Positions 34,087 to 41,806 of a stretch of 64,000 nt of DNA are shown here, piece after piece. The position numbers were made by a program, and so were the translations under genes. Below the pieces are notes generated by a model that made no database searches, was not told the DNA's origin, and saw nothing but the letters and a program-made list of their open reading frames with translations. Origin of the DNA: Streptomyces colonosanans (GTDB lineage: Bacteria; Actinomycetota; Actinomycetes; Streptomycetales; Streptomycetaceae); NCBI RefSeq assembly GCF_001866645.1, contig NZ_MLYP01000046.1:1-64000 (forward strand), given 5' to 3'. How positions within the stretch are numbered: the stretch's first letter is position 1; each line of letters opens with the position of its first letter.

Positions 34087-35151
34087 TCACCGGGGCAGCA
34101 CCATGACGTGTGCGGCCGGTGCCCGGTCCGGCGCCGTCCTCAACGCCGTGCGGACCACCGATGCCAGCTGCTCGGGCGCCTGACGCAGCTTCATCGGAGT
34201 GATGTGGACGACGGCGATGCCGAGCCGCTCCAGGGTTTCGCGCTTACGGGCGTACTGCGACCCCAGGGCGTCGTCGTCCTGCCGAAGGCCGTGGTGCGGG
34301 GCAAGGGTGTCGAGTTCCAGGGCCACCGCGTGCTCGGGCCAGTACGCGTCCAGACCGCCGAGGTGAGGGCCGCCGGGAAGCCTCAGGTCCACGTTCCAGA
34401 CCGGTTCGGGGAGGCCGTACTCGCGCACCAGCCGGTACAGACGGCCCTCCGCGATCGCCCGGCGCTCGGCACGGAGCGAGTCCACCGCCTCCACCACGTG
34501 CGGCCGGCTCAGTAATTTCGCCTGGTTCAACTCGCGTACGACCTCGGCCGGTTTGCAGTGGCGGCCGCGTACCGCCTCCGTCATCAGGCGGTACACCGCG
34601 CCCGGGTCCGCGAGTTCGGCCACCGCGTCGGCCAGGGCGCGCGGGACAGGGGCGACCGGCAGGCCGGCCACCAGCCGCGGGGCGGGCAGCGACGGCGTAC
34701 GGATCACCCGCGCGCAGCCGGTGCTGCGCAGCCGACGGGCCCGCGGCACCAGGACGTCGATCTTCTCCACCGACGGCAGCGGAGGCGCCGAGGTGAAGCC
34801 GTACAGCGTCAGCGCGGCCAGGCCCGTGATCATCGCGTCCGTGTAGTGCAGCGGGGCGTGCGGGCCGCCCATGCGCGGCTGTGAAGGGACCATGGGCGTC
34901 GGGTCGTCGTGCGACGAGCGTGCCGCGTACAGCAGTACCGCGTGCAGGCGTTCGCCGGCGGTCGGCGGCCCCGGGTGCAGCAGATACACACCCGGCAGCA
35001 ACTGCTGCCAGGGTCCGCCGGGCCGGCACCGCTCGTTCGTCTCGGCGGCCGAGACGCCGTGGGCGCGCAGCTGGGCCGCGGTCAGTGCCCGGCGCTGCAC
35101 TTCGGCCAGGTAGTGGAGCGGGCGGGGCGAGAGCGGGGTGTTGTGGGTCAT
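34087..35151 (-). CDS. AbiEi-like N-terminus with DUF559-like nuclease-fold C-terminus, contains a TTA codon
   Basis: A 354-aa protein. Residues 10-60 (RRALTAAQLRAHGVSAAETNERCRPGGPWQQLLPGVYLL) resemble the winged-helix of AbiEi antitoxin-type regulators. The C-terminal ~100 residues (GGLDAYWPEHAVALELDTL ... KRETLERLGIAVVHIT) resemble DUF559/Vsr-like PD-(D/E)xK proteins with D...ELD. No toxin partner (AbiEii nucleotidyltransferase) is next to it. Codon 213 is TTA (34515-34513), so it should need the bldA tRNA. Many copies of this orphan family occur in Streptomyces; function unknown. Confidence 0.75.
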   Translation of the reverse strand: MTHNTPLSPRPLHYLAEVQRRALTAAQLRAHGVSAAETNERCRPGGPWQQLLPGVYLLHPGPPTAGERLHAVLLYAARSSHDDPTPMVPSQPRMGGPHAPLHYTDAMITGLAALTLYGFTSAPPLPSVEKIDVLVPRARRLRSTGCARVIRTPSLPAPRLVAGLPVAPVPRALADAVAELADPGAVYRLMTEAVRGRHCKPAEVVRELNQAKLLSRPHVVEAVDSLRAERRAIAEGRLYRLVREYGLPEPVWNVDLRLPGGPHLGGLDAYWPEHAVALELDTLAPHHGLRQDDDALGSQYARKRETLERLGIAVVHITPMKLRQAPEQLASVVRTALRTAPDRAPAAHVMVLPR

Positions 35152-35373
35152 GACCCCGAGGTTCCCGTGCCCGGCCCGTCTGCTTACCGTGTGTTACACG
35201 CCTGTCGACACATACGGACAAGTCGGCACTGAGGTACGCGCGTTCGACTACCGAAAGAGGCTGGTCCGGGCGGGGGAGGGAACGGGTTACGGGTTCGGAT
35301 ACTCGTATTTCGTAACCGTCGTCCCGCAGGGCCCGTCAACCACCGTCCCCCGCCCGGCTTCGGCGTCTCGCTT

Positions 35374-37950
35374 CTAGACAGCCGCCTGTGCGTCGCGCGC
35401 CTGGCCGCGCAGGGTGCGTGCCAGGTCGTCGCGTGCCTCCAGTACCAGCCTGCGCAGTGCCGGCGGCGCGTCCTCGTGCGCGGCGAGCCACGCGTCCGTC
35501 GCGTCCAGCGTCTCCTGCGAGTCCCGCAGCGACGGGAACAGGCCTTTCACCACGTCCATCCCGATCTGGATGGACCGCTCGGCCCACACGCGTTCGATCG
35601 CCGCGAAGTACTTCTCCGTGTACGGCGCGAGCAACTCCCGCTGTGACGGCTGCACGAAGCCCGCGATGGTCGCCTCCACGAGCGCGTTCGACAGGGTGTC
35701 CGACTCGACGACCTGCGCCCATGCCTCCGCCTTGACCGCGGCCGACGGGCGCGCGGCCAGGCAGCGGACCTGGTGGCGCTTGCCGGAGGCGGTGTCGTCG
35801 CGGGCCAGTTCCGCCGCGAGCACCGACTCGTCCGCCGTCCCGTGCGCGGCCAGCGGCTCCAGGAACGCCCAGCGCAGCTCCTGGTCCACGTCCAGGCCGT
35901 CGATCTTCGCCGTGCCCTCCAGCAGACCCCGCAACAGCTGCAGATCGGCCTCGCTCGACGCCACCGCTGCGAAGAACCGCGCCCACGTCAGCTGGTGCTG
36001 GCTGCCCGGCTCCGCCTGCCGCAGCTCGCGCAGCGCGCCCTGAGCGAGCAACTGCTCGCCGGCCGCGCGCCATTCGGGCGCCGCGTAGTTGGTCAGTGCC
36101 GAGTTCGTCCAGGTGTGCAGCTGCTGGAGCACACCGATGTCGCTCTCGCGGCCGGAGAACCGCAGCACCAGATCGATGAAGTCCCGTGCCGGCAGCAGCG
36201 CGTCCCGGGTCAGGTTCCACAGCGCCGACCAGCACAGCGCCCGCGCGAGGGGGTCGGTGAGGACGCCGAGGTGGCCCTTCAGGGTCGCGAGCGAGGCGTC
36301 GTCGAAACGGATCTTGCAGTACGTGAGGTCGTCGTCGTTGACCAGGACCAGCTCTGGGGCCTCGGCGCCCACGAGTTCACCGATCACCGTGCGCGGACCG
36401 GCGACGTCCACCTCGGCACGCGCGTACCGGACGAGCGCGCCCGCCTCGTTGCGGTACAGGCCCACCGCCACCCGGTGCGGCCGCAGTTCGGGATGCGACG
36501 CGGCGGCCTCCTGGAGCACGGACAGCTCCGCGATCCGGCCGTCCTCGCCCAGCACCACTTGCGGCGTGAGGGAGTTGACGCCCGCCGTCTGCAGCCAGGA
36601 CCGCGCCCAGGCCGCCATGTCCCGGCCGCTCGTCTCCTCGAGGACCGACAGCAGGTCACCGAGGCGCGTGTTGCCGTACGCGTTCCGCTTGAAGTAGCGG
36701 CGTGCGCCCTCCAGGAACGCCTCCCGGCCCACGTACGCCACCAACTGCTTGAGCACGGACGCGCCCTTGGCGTAGGTGATGCCGTCGAAGTTGAGTTTCG
36801 CGTCCTCCAGGTCGCGGATGTCCGCCGTGACGGGGTGCGTGGAGGGCAGCTGGTCGGCGCGGTACGCCCACGCCTTGCGGTTGTTGGCGAAGGTGATCCA
36901 GCCGTCGGTGAAGCGGGTCGCCTCCACCATCGAGAAGGAGCCCATGAAGTCCGCGAAGGACTCCTTCAGCCACAGGTCGTCCCACCACACCATGGTCACC
37001 AGGTCGCCGAACCACATGTGCGCCATCTCGTGCAGGATCACATTGGCCCGGCGCTCGTACGACGCCTGCGTGACCTTGCCGCGGAAGATGTACTCCTCGC
37101 GGAAGGTGACCATGCCCGGGTTCTCCATCGCGCCGAGGTTGTACTCCGGCACGAACGCCTGGTCGTACTTCCCGAAGGGGTACGGGTAGTCGAAGTGGTC
37201 GTGGAAGAAGTCCAGGCCCTGCTTGGTGACCAGGAAGACGTCGTCCGCGTCGAAGTGCTTCGCCAGGCCCTTGCGGCACATCGCGCCGAGCGGGATCTCC
37301 AGCGCCGTACCGTCCTCGAACGTACGGGAGTAGGTGTCGGTGACGTAGTGGTACGGACCGGCGACCACGGCGGTGATGTACGTGGAGATCGGCTTGGTCT
37401 CCGCGAACCGCCACACCCCGTCGTGCTGTTCACCGACGCCGTTGCTCCACGCCGTCCAGCCCTCGGGGGCGCGGACCTCGAAGCGGAAGGGGGCCTTGAG
37501 GTCCGGCTGCTCGAAGTTCGCGAAGACACGACGGGAGTCGGCGGGCTCGTACTGCGTGTACAGGTACACCTCGCCGTCCTCGGGGTCGACGAAGCGGTGC
37601 ATGCCCTCGCCGGTACGGGAGTAGGCGCACCGGGCGTCGACGACCAGCTCGTTCTCGGCGGCCAGGTCCTCCAGCTGGATGCGGGTGCCGTCGAAGACCT
37701 CGCTCGGGTCGAGGTCCTTGCCGTTGAGCGAGACCGCGGTGACGCTCGGGGCGATCAGGTCGGCGAAGCTCGCGGCGCCCGGCTCGGCGCAGCGGAAGCG
37801 GATCGTGGTGACCGAGCGGAAGGTGTGCGGCTCGGTGCCGGGGGCGTCGCCCACCGCCGAACGCAGGTCGAGCGACACGTCGTACCCGTCGACGGACAGC
37901 AGGGCGGCCCGCTCCTGGGCTTCGTCACGGGACAGGTTCTCACCGGGCAC
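35374..37950 (-). CDS. pepN: Aminopeptidase N, M1 family (second copy)
   Basis: An 858-aa paralogue of the aminopeptidase encoded at 24475-27057. Exopeptidase motif GAMENPGMVTFREEY and zinc site HEMAHMWFGDLV ... WLKESFA are intact; length and domain layout are the same. It starts VPGENLSRDEAQERA from a GTG at 37950 with GAGGGAG upstream, parallel to VPGTNLTREEAQQRA in the other copy. The two lie in the same orientation 8.3 kb apart. Residues beside the conserved motifs differ (NAG/NPG), suggesting different substrate preference. Ancient duplication is likely. Confidence 0.95.
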   Translation of the reverse strand: MPGENLSRDEAQERAALLSVDGYDVSLDLRSAVGDAPGTEPHTFRSVTTIRFRCAEPGAASFADLIAPSVTAVSLNGKDLDPSEVFDGTRIQLEDLAAENELVVDARCAYSRTGEGMHRFVDPEDGEVYLYTQYEPADSRRVFANFEQPDLKAPFRFEVRAPEGWTAWSNGVGEQHDGVWRFAETKPISTYITAVVAGPYHYVTDTYSRTFEDGTALEIPLGAMCRKGLAKHFDADDVFLVTKQGLDFFHDHFDYPYPFGKYDQAFVPEYNLGAMENPGMVTFREEYIFRGKVTQASYERRANVILHEMAHMWFGDLVTMVWWDDLWLKESFADFMGSFSMVEATRFTDGWITFANNRKAWAYRADQLPSTHPVTADIRDLEDAKLNFDGITYAKGASVLKQLVAYVGREAFLEGARRYFKRNAYGNTRLGDLLSVLEETSGRDMAAWARSWLQTAGVNSLTPQVVLGEDGRIAELSVLQEAAASHPELRPHRVAVGLYRNEAGALVRYARAEVDVAGPRTVIGELVGAEAPELVLVNDDDLTYCKIRFDDASLATLKGHLGVLTDPLARALCWSALWNLTRDALLPARDFIDLVLRFSGRESDIGVLQQLHTWTNSALTNYAAPEWRAAGEQLLAQGALRELRQAEPGSQHQLTWARFFAAVASSEADLQLLRGLLEGTAKIDGLDVDQELRWAFLEPLAAHGTADESVLAAELARDDTASGKRHQVRCLAARPSAAVKAEAWAQVVESDTLSNALVEATIAGFVQPSQRELLAPYTEKYFAAIERVWAERSIQIGMDVVKGLFPSLRDSQETLDATDAWLAAHEDAPPALRRLVLEARDDLARTLRGQARDAQAAV

Positions 37951-38049
37951 AGGCGGCACTCCCTCTGGTCGGCTGGGGTGGGGCGAACAGGACCGATCCT
38001 GCCATGTGCCCCTGACGCCTGGCACCGGGGCGCACATCAGGACGCTCCG

Positions 38050-38078
38050 GGGAATGGCGGGGACGGCCCCGGACGTTG
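38050..38078 (+). promoter_or_regulatory. Candidate SigR-type promoter
   Basis: GGGAAT (38050-38055), 19 nt, GTTG (38075-38078), close to the SigR consensus GGGAAT-N18-GTT, and 32 nt before the ATG of a mycothiol-linked reductase, a typical SigR target class. Confidence 0.55.
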
Positions 38079-38109
38079 TCCGGAACGCACCCGCATTCCA
38101 AGGAGAGTC

Positions 38110-38772
38110 ATGTCCGAGACCGCGACCGCTTCCGGTAAGACCCCCGTCGACTTCTGGTTCGACCCGCTGTGCCCCTGGGCCTGGATGACCTCCCGTTGGG
38201 TCCTGGAAGTGGAGAAGGTCCGGGACATCGAGGTCCGCTGGCACATCATGAGCCTCGCGGTGCTCAACGAGGACAAGTTGGACCAGTTGCCCGAGGAGTA
38301 CCGGGAGATGCTCGCCACCCAGGCATGGAAGCCGGTCCGCGTGGTGACCGCGGCGTGGCAGAAGCACGGCGCGGAGGTCCTCGGCCCGCTGTACACCGCG
38401 CTCGGCACCCGCTTCCACAACCGGGGCGAGGGTGCGACCACCGAGGCCATCGCGGAGGCGCTGGAGGACGCCGGCCTCCCGGCCGAACTGATCGACTACG
38501 CCGACCAGGAGGACTTCGAGTTCGAGGCCGAGCTGCGCGCCTCCCACAAGGAGGGCATCGACCAGGTCGGTCAGGAGGTGGGCACGCCGGTGATCGCGGT
38601 CCCGGGCGCCGACGGTGAGCAGCTCGCCTTCTTCGGCCCGGTGGTCACCCCGGCCCCCAAGGGTGAGGAGGCCGCGAAGCTGTGGGACGGCACCCTGGCG
38701 GTCGCCTCGGTCCCGGGCTTCTTCGAGATCAAGCGCACGCGCACGCAGGGGCCGGACTTCAGCAACCTGTAG
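38110..38772 (+). CDS. DsbA-family mycothiol-dependent reductase homologue (Rv2466c-like)
   Basis: A 220-aa thioredoxin-fold protein with DsbA-like helical insert. The N-terminal VDFWFDPLCPWAWMTSRW is very close to mycobacterial Rv2466c, a mycothiol-dependent nitroreductase that has CPWC at this site; here it is CPWA, so only the first Cys remains. The cis-Pro loop is VGTPVIAV and the end FFEIKRTRTQGPDF is conserved. The loss of the resolving Cys argues for a monothiol mechanism with mycothiol. AAGGAGA lies 6 nt ahead of the ATG, and a SigR-like promoter further upstream. Confidence 0.9.
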   Translation: MSETATASGKTPVDFWFDPLCPWAWMTSRWVLEVEKVRDIEVRWHIMSLAVLNEDKLDQLPEEYREMLATQAWKPVRVVTAAWQKHGAEVLGPLYTALGTRFHNRGEGATTEAIAEALEDAGLPAELIDYADQEDFEFEAELRASHKEGIDQVGQEVGTPVIAVPGADGEQLAFFGPVVTPAPKGEEAAKLWDGTLAVASVPGFFEIKRTRTQGPDFSNL

Positions 38773-38782
38773 GCGCCGCGCG

Positions 38783-38814
38783 CGGGCTGCGGCCCGTCCG
38801 GATCCGGCAGCCCG
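38783..38814 (+). terminator. Hairpin after the reductase gene
   Basis: 8-bp stem (38783-38790 with 38807-38814) shortly past the stop, probable terminator between convergent genes. Confidence 0.5.
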
Positions 38815-38825
38815 GCGTGTTGTCC

Positions 38826-39050
38826 TCAGTCCGGCACGGGTACCCGTATGGGCCGGGCGAACGGCTTCTTGTTCATGCCCGTACGGAGGTTCCGGCACTG
38901 TTTCTTCGTCTCGGTGTTCAGTTCGGCCTCACACATCCAGAACTCGCGCACACTCGCGCGGCCCAGCCGCTCCTTGAGCCAGGCCTCCTCGGCGCGGGTC
39001 AGCGGGCGGTGCGGCTGATCGGCGTCGCAGGTGAAGCAGTACATCGGCAT
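38826..39050 (-). CDS. Small four-cysteine (zinc-ribbon-like) protein, 74 aa
   Basis: A short basic protein beginning MPMYCFTCDADQPHRPLT, with CxxC near the start and two further Cys (FWMCEAELN, KKQCRNL), likely one zinc ribbon. The C-terminal tail is Arg/Lys/Pro-rich. ATG at 39050 follows GGTGG; the longer in-frame start at 39101 lacks a ribosome site. It belongs to a family of small conserved actinobacterial proteins with no assigned function; nucleic-acid binding is possible. The 10-bp hairpin at 39085-39116 lies upstream. Confidence 0.7.
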   Translation of the reverse strand: MPMYCFTCDADQPHRPLTRAEEAWLKERLGRASVREFWMCEAELNTETKKQCRNLRTGMNKKPFARPIRVPVPD

Positions 39051-39084
39051 ACCGCCACCATCACCCGGAGCCTCCGATACCGGA

Positions 39085-39116
39085 AGACCCCCGCGAGCCA
39101 TGCCCGGCGGGGGTCT
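39085..39116. other. Hairpin upstream of the 74-aa gene
   Basis: 10-bp stem AGACCCCCGC (39085-39094) with GCGGGGGTCT (39107-39116), 35-66 nt before the ATG. Could be a second terminator for the permease upstream or an attenuator. Confidence 0.4.
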
Positions 39117-39163
39117 CCCTGCGGGGGGTGCACGCCGACCACAAACAACCCGTGTACGAGAAG

Positions 39164-39194
39164 AGGGCCCTCACGTGTCTCCCGTGAGGGCCCT
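39164..39194 (-). terminator. Terminator of the first amino-acid permease gene
   Basis: Perfect 12-bp stem (39164-39175 with 39183-39194), 7-nt loop, 20 nt past the stop. Confidence 0.8.
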
Positions 39195-39213
39195 GCGGTG
39201 CAGGCGCGGCGCG

Positions 39214-40593
39214 TCAGCTCCGGGCGCGTACCCGCTGCCAGGCGTAGCCCGCGGCCGCCAGGACCAGCGTCATACCGCCGGTCGAGTACAGCTGCACGCG
39301 CGTCTCCGGCTGCCGCCACATCAGCACGAAGACCGCCGCCATGCCCGCCAGTGCGACCCAGGTCAGCACCGGGAACGCCCACATGCGGACGACCAGCTTC
39401 TCCGGTGCCTCCCGCTCCAGTTGACGGCGCAGACGCAGCTGCGAGACCGCGATGAAGATCCAGACGACGAGGATCACCGCGCCGATCATGTTCAGCAGCC
39501 ACTGGAAGACGTCGTTCGGCCGCCAGTAGCTCAGGACGACACACACGAAACCGAAGAACGACGAGGCCAGGACGGCGATCCGCGGGACGCCCCCGGAGAC
39601 CTGGCCCAGTGCCCCGGGGCCCTGGCCGCGCTCCACCAGCGAATACGCGATGCGTGACGCACCGTAGATATTGGCGTTCATCGCGGACAGCAGCGCGACC
39701 AGCACCACCACCTTCATCAGCTGGCCGGCGCCCGGGATGCCCAGGTGGTCGAGGGTGGCCACGTACGGGCCCTTCTCGACGATCTCCGGCGTGTTCCAGG
39801 GGACGAGCGTGACGATGACCGCCATCGAGCCGATGTAGAAGACCGCGATGCGCCACATCGCCGTCCGGACCGCGCTCGCCACGCCCTTCACCGGGTTCTC
39901 GGACTCGGCCGCGGCGATGGTGACCGTCTCCAGACCGCCGTACGCGAACAGCGAGGCCAGCAGGCCGATCACGAGGCCCTGGCTGCCGTGGGGCAGGAAG
40001 TCCCCGAGGTTCGAGGCACCAGGGGAGTCCGTGCCGGGCAGGACTCCGGCGATCGCCAGCGCGCCGAGCAGCAGGAAGAGCGTGATCGCGCCGACCTTCA
40101 GCGCCGCGAACCAGAACTCGAACTCGCCGAAGTTCTTGACGGCCGCGAGGTTCGCGACGCAGAAGACCACCATGAACAGCGCCACCCACGCCCACTCGGG
40201 CGTGCCCGGCAACCAGCCGGTGACGATCTTCGCGGCGCCGATGCCCTCCATGCCCACGGCCGTGCAGAGCAGGACCCAGAACGACCAGCCCGCGGTGAAG
40301 CCCGCCCACGGGCCGAACGCCCGCTCGGCGTGCGCCGAGAAGGAGCCCGACGACGGGTAGGCGGCCGACATCTCGCCGAGCATCCGCATCACCAGCATGA
40401 CGAGCAGACCGGAGACGGTGTACGCGATCACGATGGACGGACCGGCGGCGGCGATGCCCGCGCCGGAGCCGACGAACAGGCCGGCGCCGATCACGCCACC
40501 GAGGGCGATCATCGACAGATGGCGCTGCTTGAGGCCTTGAGAGAGGGAGGCATCCGCGGTGGGAGGCGTCTCGACGGTGGTGCGGCTTGGCAT
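39214..40593 (-). CDS. Amino-acid permease, APC superfamily (first copy)
   Basis: A 459-aa twelve-helix transporter of the AAT/GABA-permease group. The start MPSRTTVETPPTADASLSQG is followed by the family motif LKQRHLSMIALGGVIGAGLFVGSG; LVMRMLGEMSAAYPSSGSFS and KNFGEFEFWFAALKV follow. It is highly similar to the permease at 41807-43285, including GVIGAGLFVGS and PEKLVVRMW. The ATG at 40593 is picked from homology; its ribosome site is weak. Substrate is not readable; proton-coupled uptake of neutral or aromatic amino acids or GABA is likely. Confidence 0.9.
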   Translation of the reverse strand: MPSRTTVETPPTADASLSQGLKQRHLSMIALGGVIGAGLFVGSGAGIAAAGPSIVIAYTVSGLLVMLVMRMLGEMSAAYPSSGSFSAHAERAFGPWAGFTAGWSFWVLLCTAVGMEGIGAAKIVTGWLPGTPEWAWVALFMVVFCVANLAAVKNFGEFEFWFAALKVGAITLFLLLGALAIAGVLPGTDSPGASNLGDFLPHGSQGLVIGLLASLFAYGGLETVTIAAAESENPVKGVASAVRTAMWRIAVFYIGSMAVIVTLVPWNTPEIVEKGPYVATLDHLGIPGAGQLMKVVVLVALLSAMNANIYGASRIAYSLVERGQGPGALGQVSGGVPRIAVLASSFFGFVCVVLSYWRPNDVFQWLLNMIGAVILVVWIFIAVSQLRLRRQLEREAPEKLVVRMWAFPVLTWVALAGMAAVFVLMWRQPETRVQLYSTGGMTLVLAAAGYAWQRVRARS

Positions 40594-40977
40594 GGCTGCG
40601 ACCCGTTCGGTACGTGAGAAGGACCCCCACAGTCTCGGCGTCCTGTCCACTTCGAGGGGGCCGCCGACCACCATGCGGACATGCGCGGCACGGATGGTGA
40701 GAGGGCGGTCACCGGGTGGCTGCGGGCGGCGCGGCGCCGATCACGAGGAGGCAGCCCAATTGGCCGGAACCTACAGTCCCATCTTGACGCCTGGGCGCCC
40801 GAACACCCCTCCACCTCAGTGACCAGCATCACGTCGCCTCAGGTGTAGCGCGCGCCTTTTGTAAGGAGCCCACCAAGCCGTTGTTTCGCGCTTTGTCGAG
40901 CGCTGACGGTGATCGGCTCATGCGGCCTGGGATAGCGTCACCGTGTCCCGAACCGTCCCACCGCCGGAGTGAGTCCC
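40594..40977. other. Divergent intergenic region permease / bioY
   Basis: 384 nt without a gene. Near bioY there is an inverted repeat ACGGTGA (40906-40912) / TCACCGT (40938-40944) flanking a possible -10 GATAGC (40931-40936). It may be an operator for biotin control, but no known BioQ or BirA site is recognisable. Confidence 0.4.
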
Positions 40978-41556
40978 ATGAGCACTGCCACCGCCACCGC
41001 CCGCCCCGGCGAGGTCCTCGCCGATCTGCTGCCGGACTCCCGCGTCCTGGACGCCGGCCTCGTGCTCGGCGGCGCCGTGCTGACCGGGCTCGCCGCGCAG
41101 ATCTCGCTGCCCATCCCCGGCACCCCGGTTCCGGTGACCGGACAGACCTTCGCGGCGCTGCTCGTGGGCACGGCCCTCGGCGCCGGCCGCGGCTTCCTGT
41201 CGCTCGCCCTGTACGCGCTCGTCGGCATGGCCGGTGTGCCGTGGTTCGCCGGTGGCGCCTCCGGTGCCGGTGGCGCCTCCTTCGGCTATGTCCTCGGCAT
41301 GCTGCTCGCCTCCACCGTCGTGGGCGCCCTGGCCCGCCGCGGCGCCGACCGCTCGGTGCTGCGCACGGCCGGTGTCATGCTGCTGGGCGAGGCGATCATC
41401 TACGCGGTCGGCGTCCCGTACCTGGCCGTCGTCACCGGCATGTCCCTCACGGCGGCGATCGCGGCCGGCCTCACCCCGTTCCTGATCGGCGACGTCCTGA
41501 AGGCCGCCCTGGCGATGGGCCTGCTGCCCACCGCCTGGAAGCTCGTCAGGAAGTGA
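40978..41556 (+). CDS. bioY: Biotin transporter substrate-binding subunit BioY
   Basis: A 192-aa membrane protein with six helices of the BioY S-component family of ECF transporters. Family blocks are ISLPIPGTPVPVTGQTFAALLVG, GAGRGFLSLALYALVGMAGVPWFAGG and GFVLGML-like GYVLGML. It captures biotin at the membrane; a bioMN energising pair is not adjacent, so it works alone or with a shared EcfT/EcfA module. ATG 40978 has GGAG 8 nt upstream, better placed than for the GTG at 40969. Confidence 0.92.
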   Translation: MSTATATARPGEVLADLLPDSRVLDAGLVLGGAVLTGLAAQISLPIPGTPVPVTGQTFAALLVGTALGAGRGFLSLALYALVGMAGVPWFAGGASGAGGASFGYVLGMLLASTVVGALARRGADRSVLRTAGVMLLGEAIIYAVGVPYLAVVTGMSLTAAIAAGLTPFLIGDVLKAALAMGLLPTAWKLVRK

Positions 41557-41572
41557 CGCCGTAGTTCTGCGG

Positions 41573-41618
41573 AAGAGGCTCGCCGGGGCGTACGCGCCTT
41601 CACCCCGGCGGGCCTCTT
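41573..41618 (+). terminator. Terminator of bioY
   Basis: 16-bp stem with one wobble (41573-41588 with 41603-41618), 14-nt loop, followed by TTC. Confidence 0.8.
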
Positions 41619-41746
41619 TCGCGTTGCCGTACAGCCCCCGGCCCAGAACGCGAAGCCCCGCGCCCGCCCGGCCGTCCACGGCGCCACCTCTCCGACCGCC
41701 GGGACCAGCACCGCCCGCGCGGTCCCGCACCCGGCGGCCCTGTATG

Positions 41747-41788
41747 CGGAAGGGCCCCGCGGGCGTTGTACGCCGCGGGGCCCTTCCG
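41747..41788 (-). terminator. Terminator of the second amino-acid permease gene
   Basis: Perfect 16-bp stem (41747-41762 with 41773-41788), 10-nt loop, 19 nt past the stop. Confidence 0.85.
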
Positions 41789-41806
41789 TATGGGCTCGTG
41801 TGCCGG

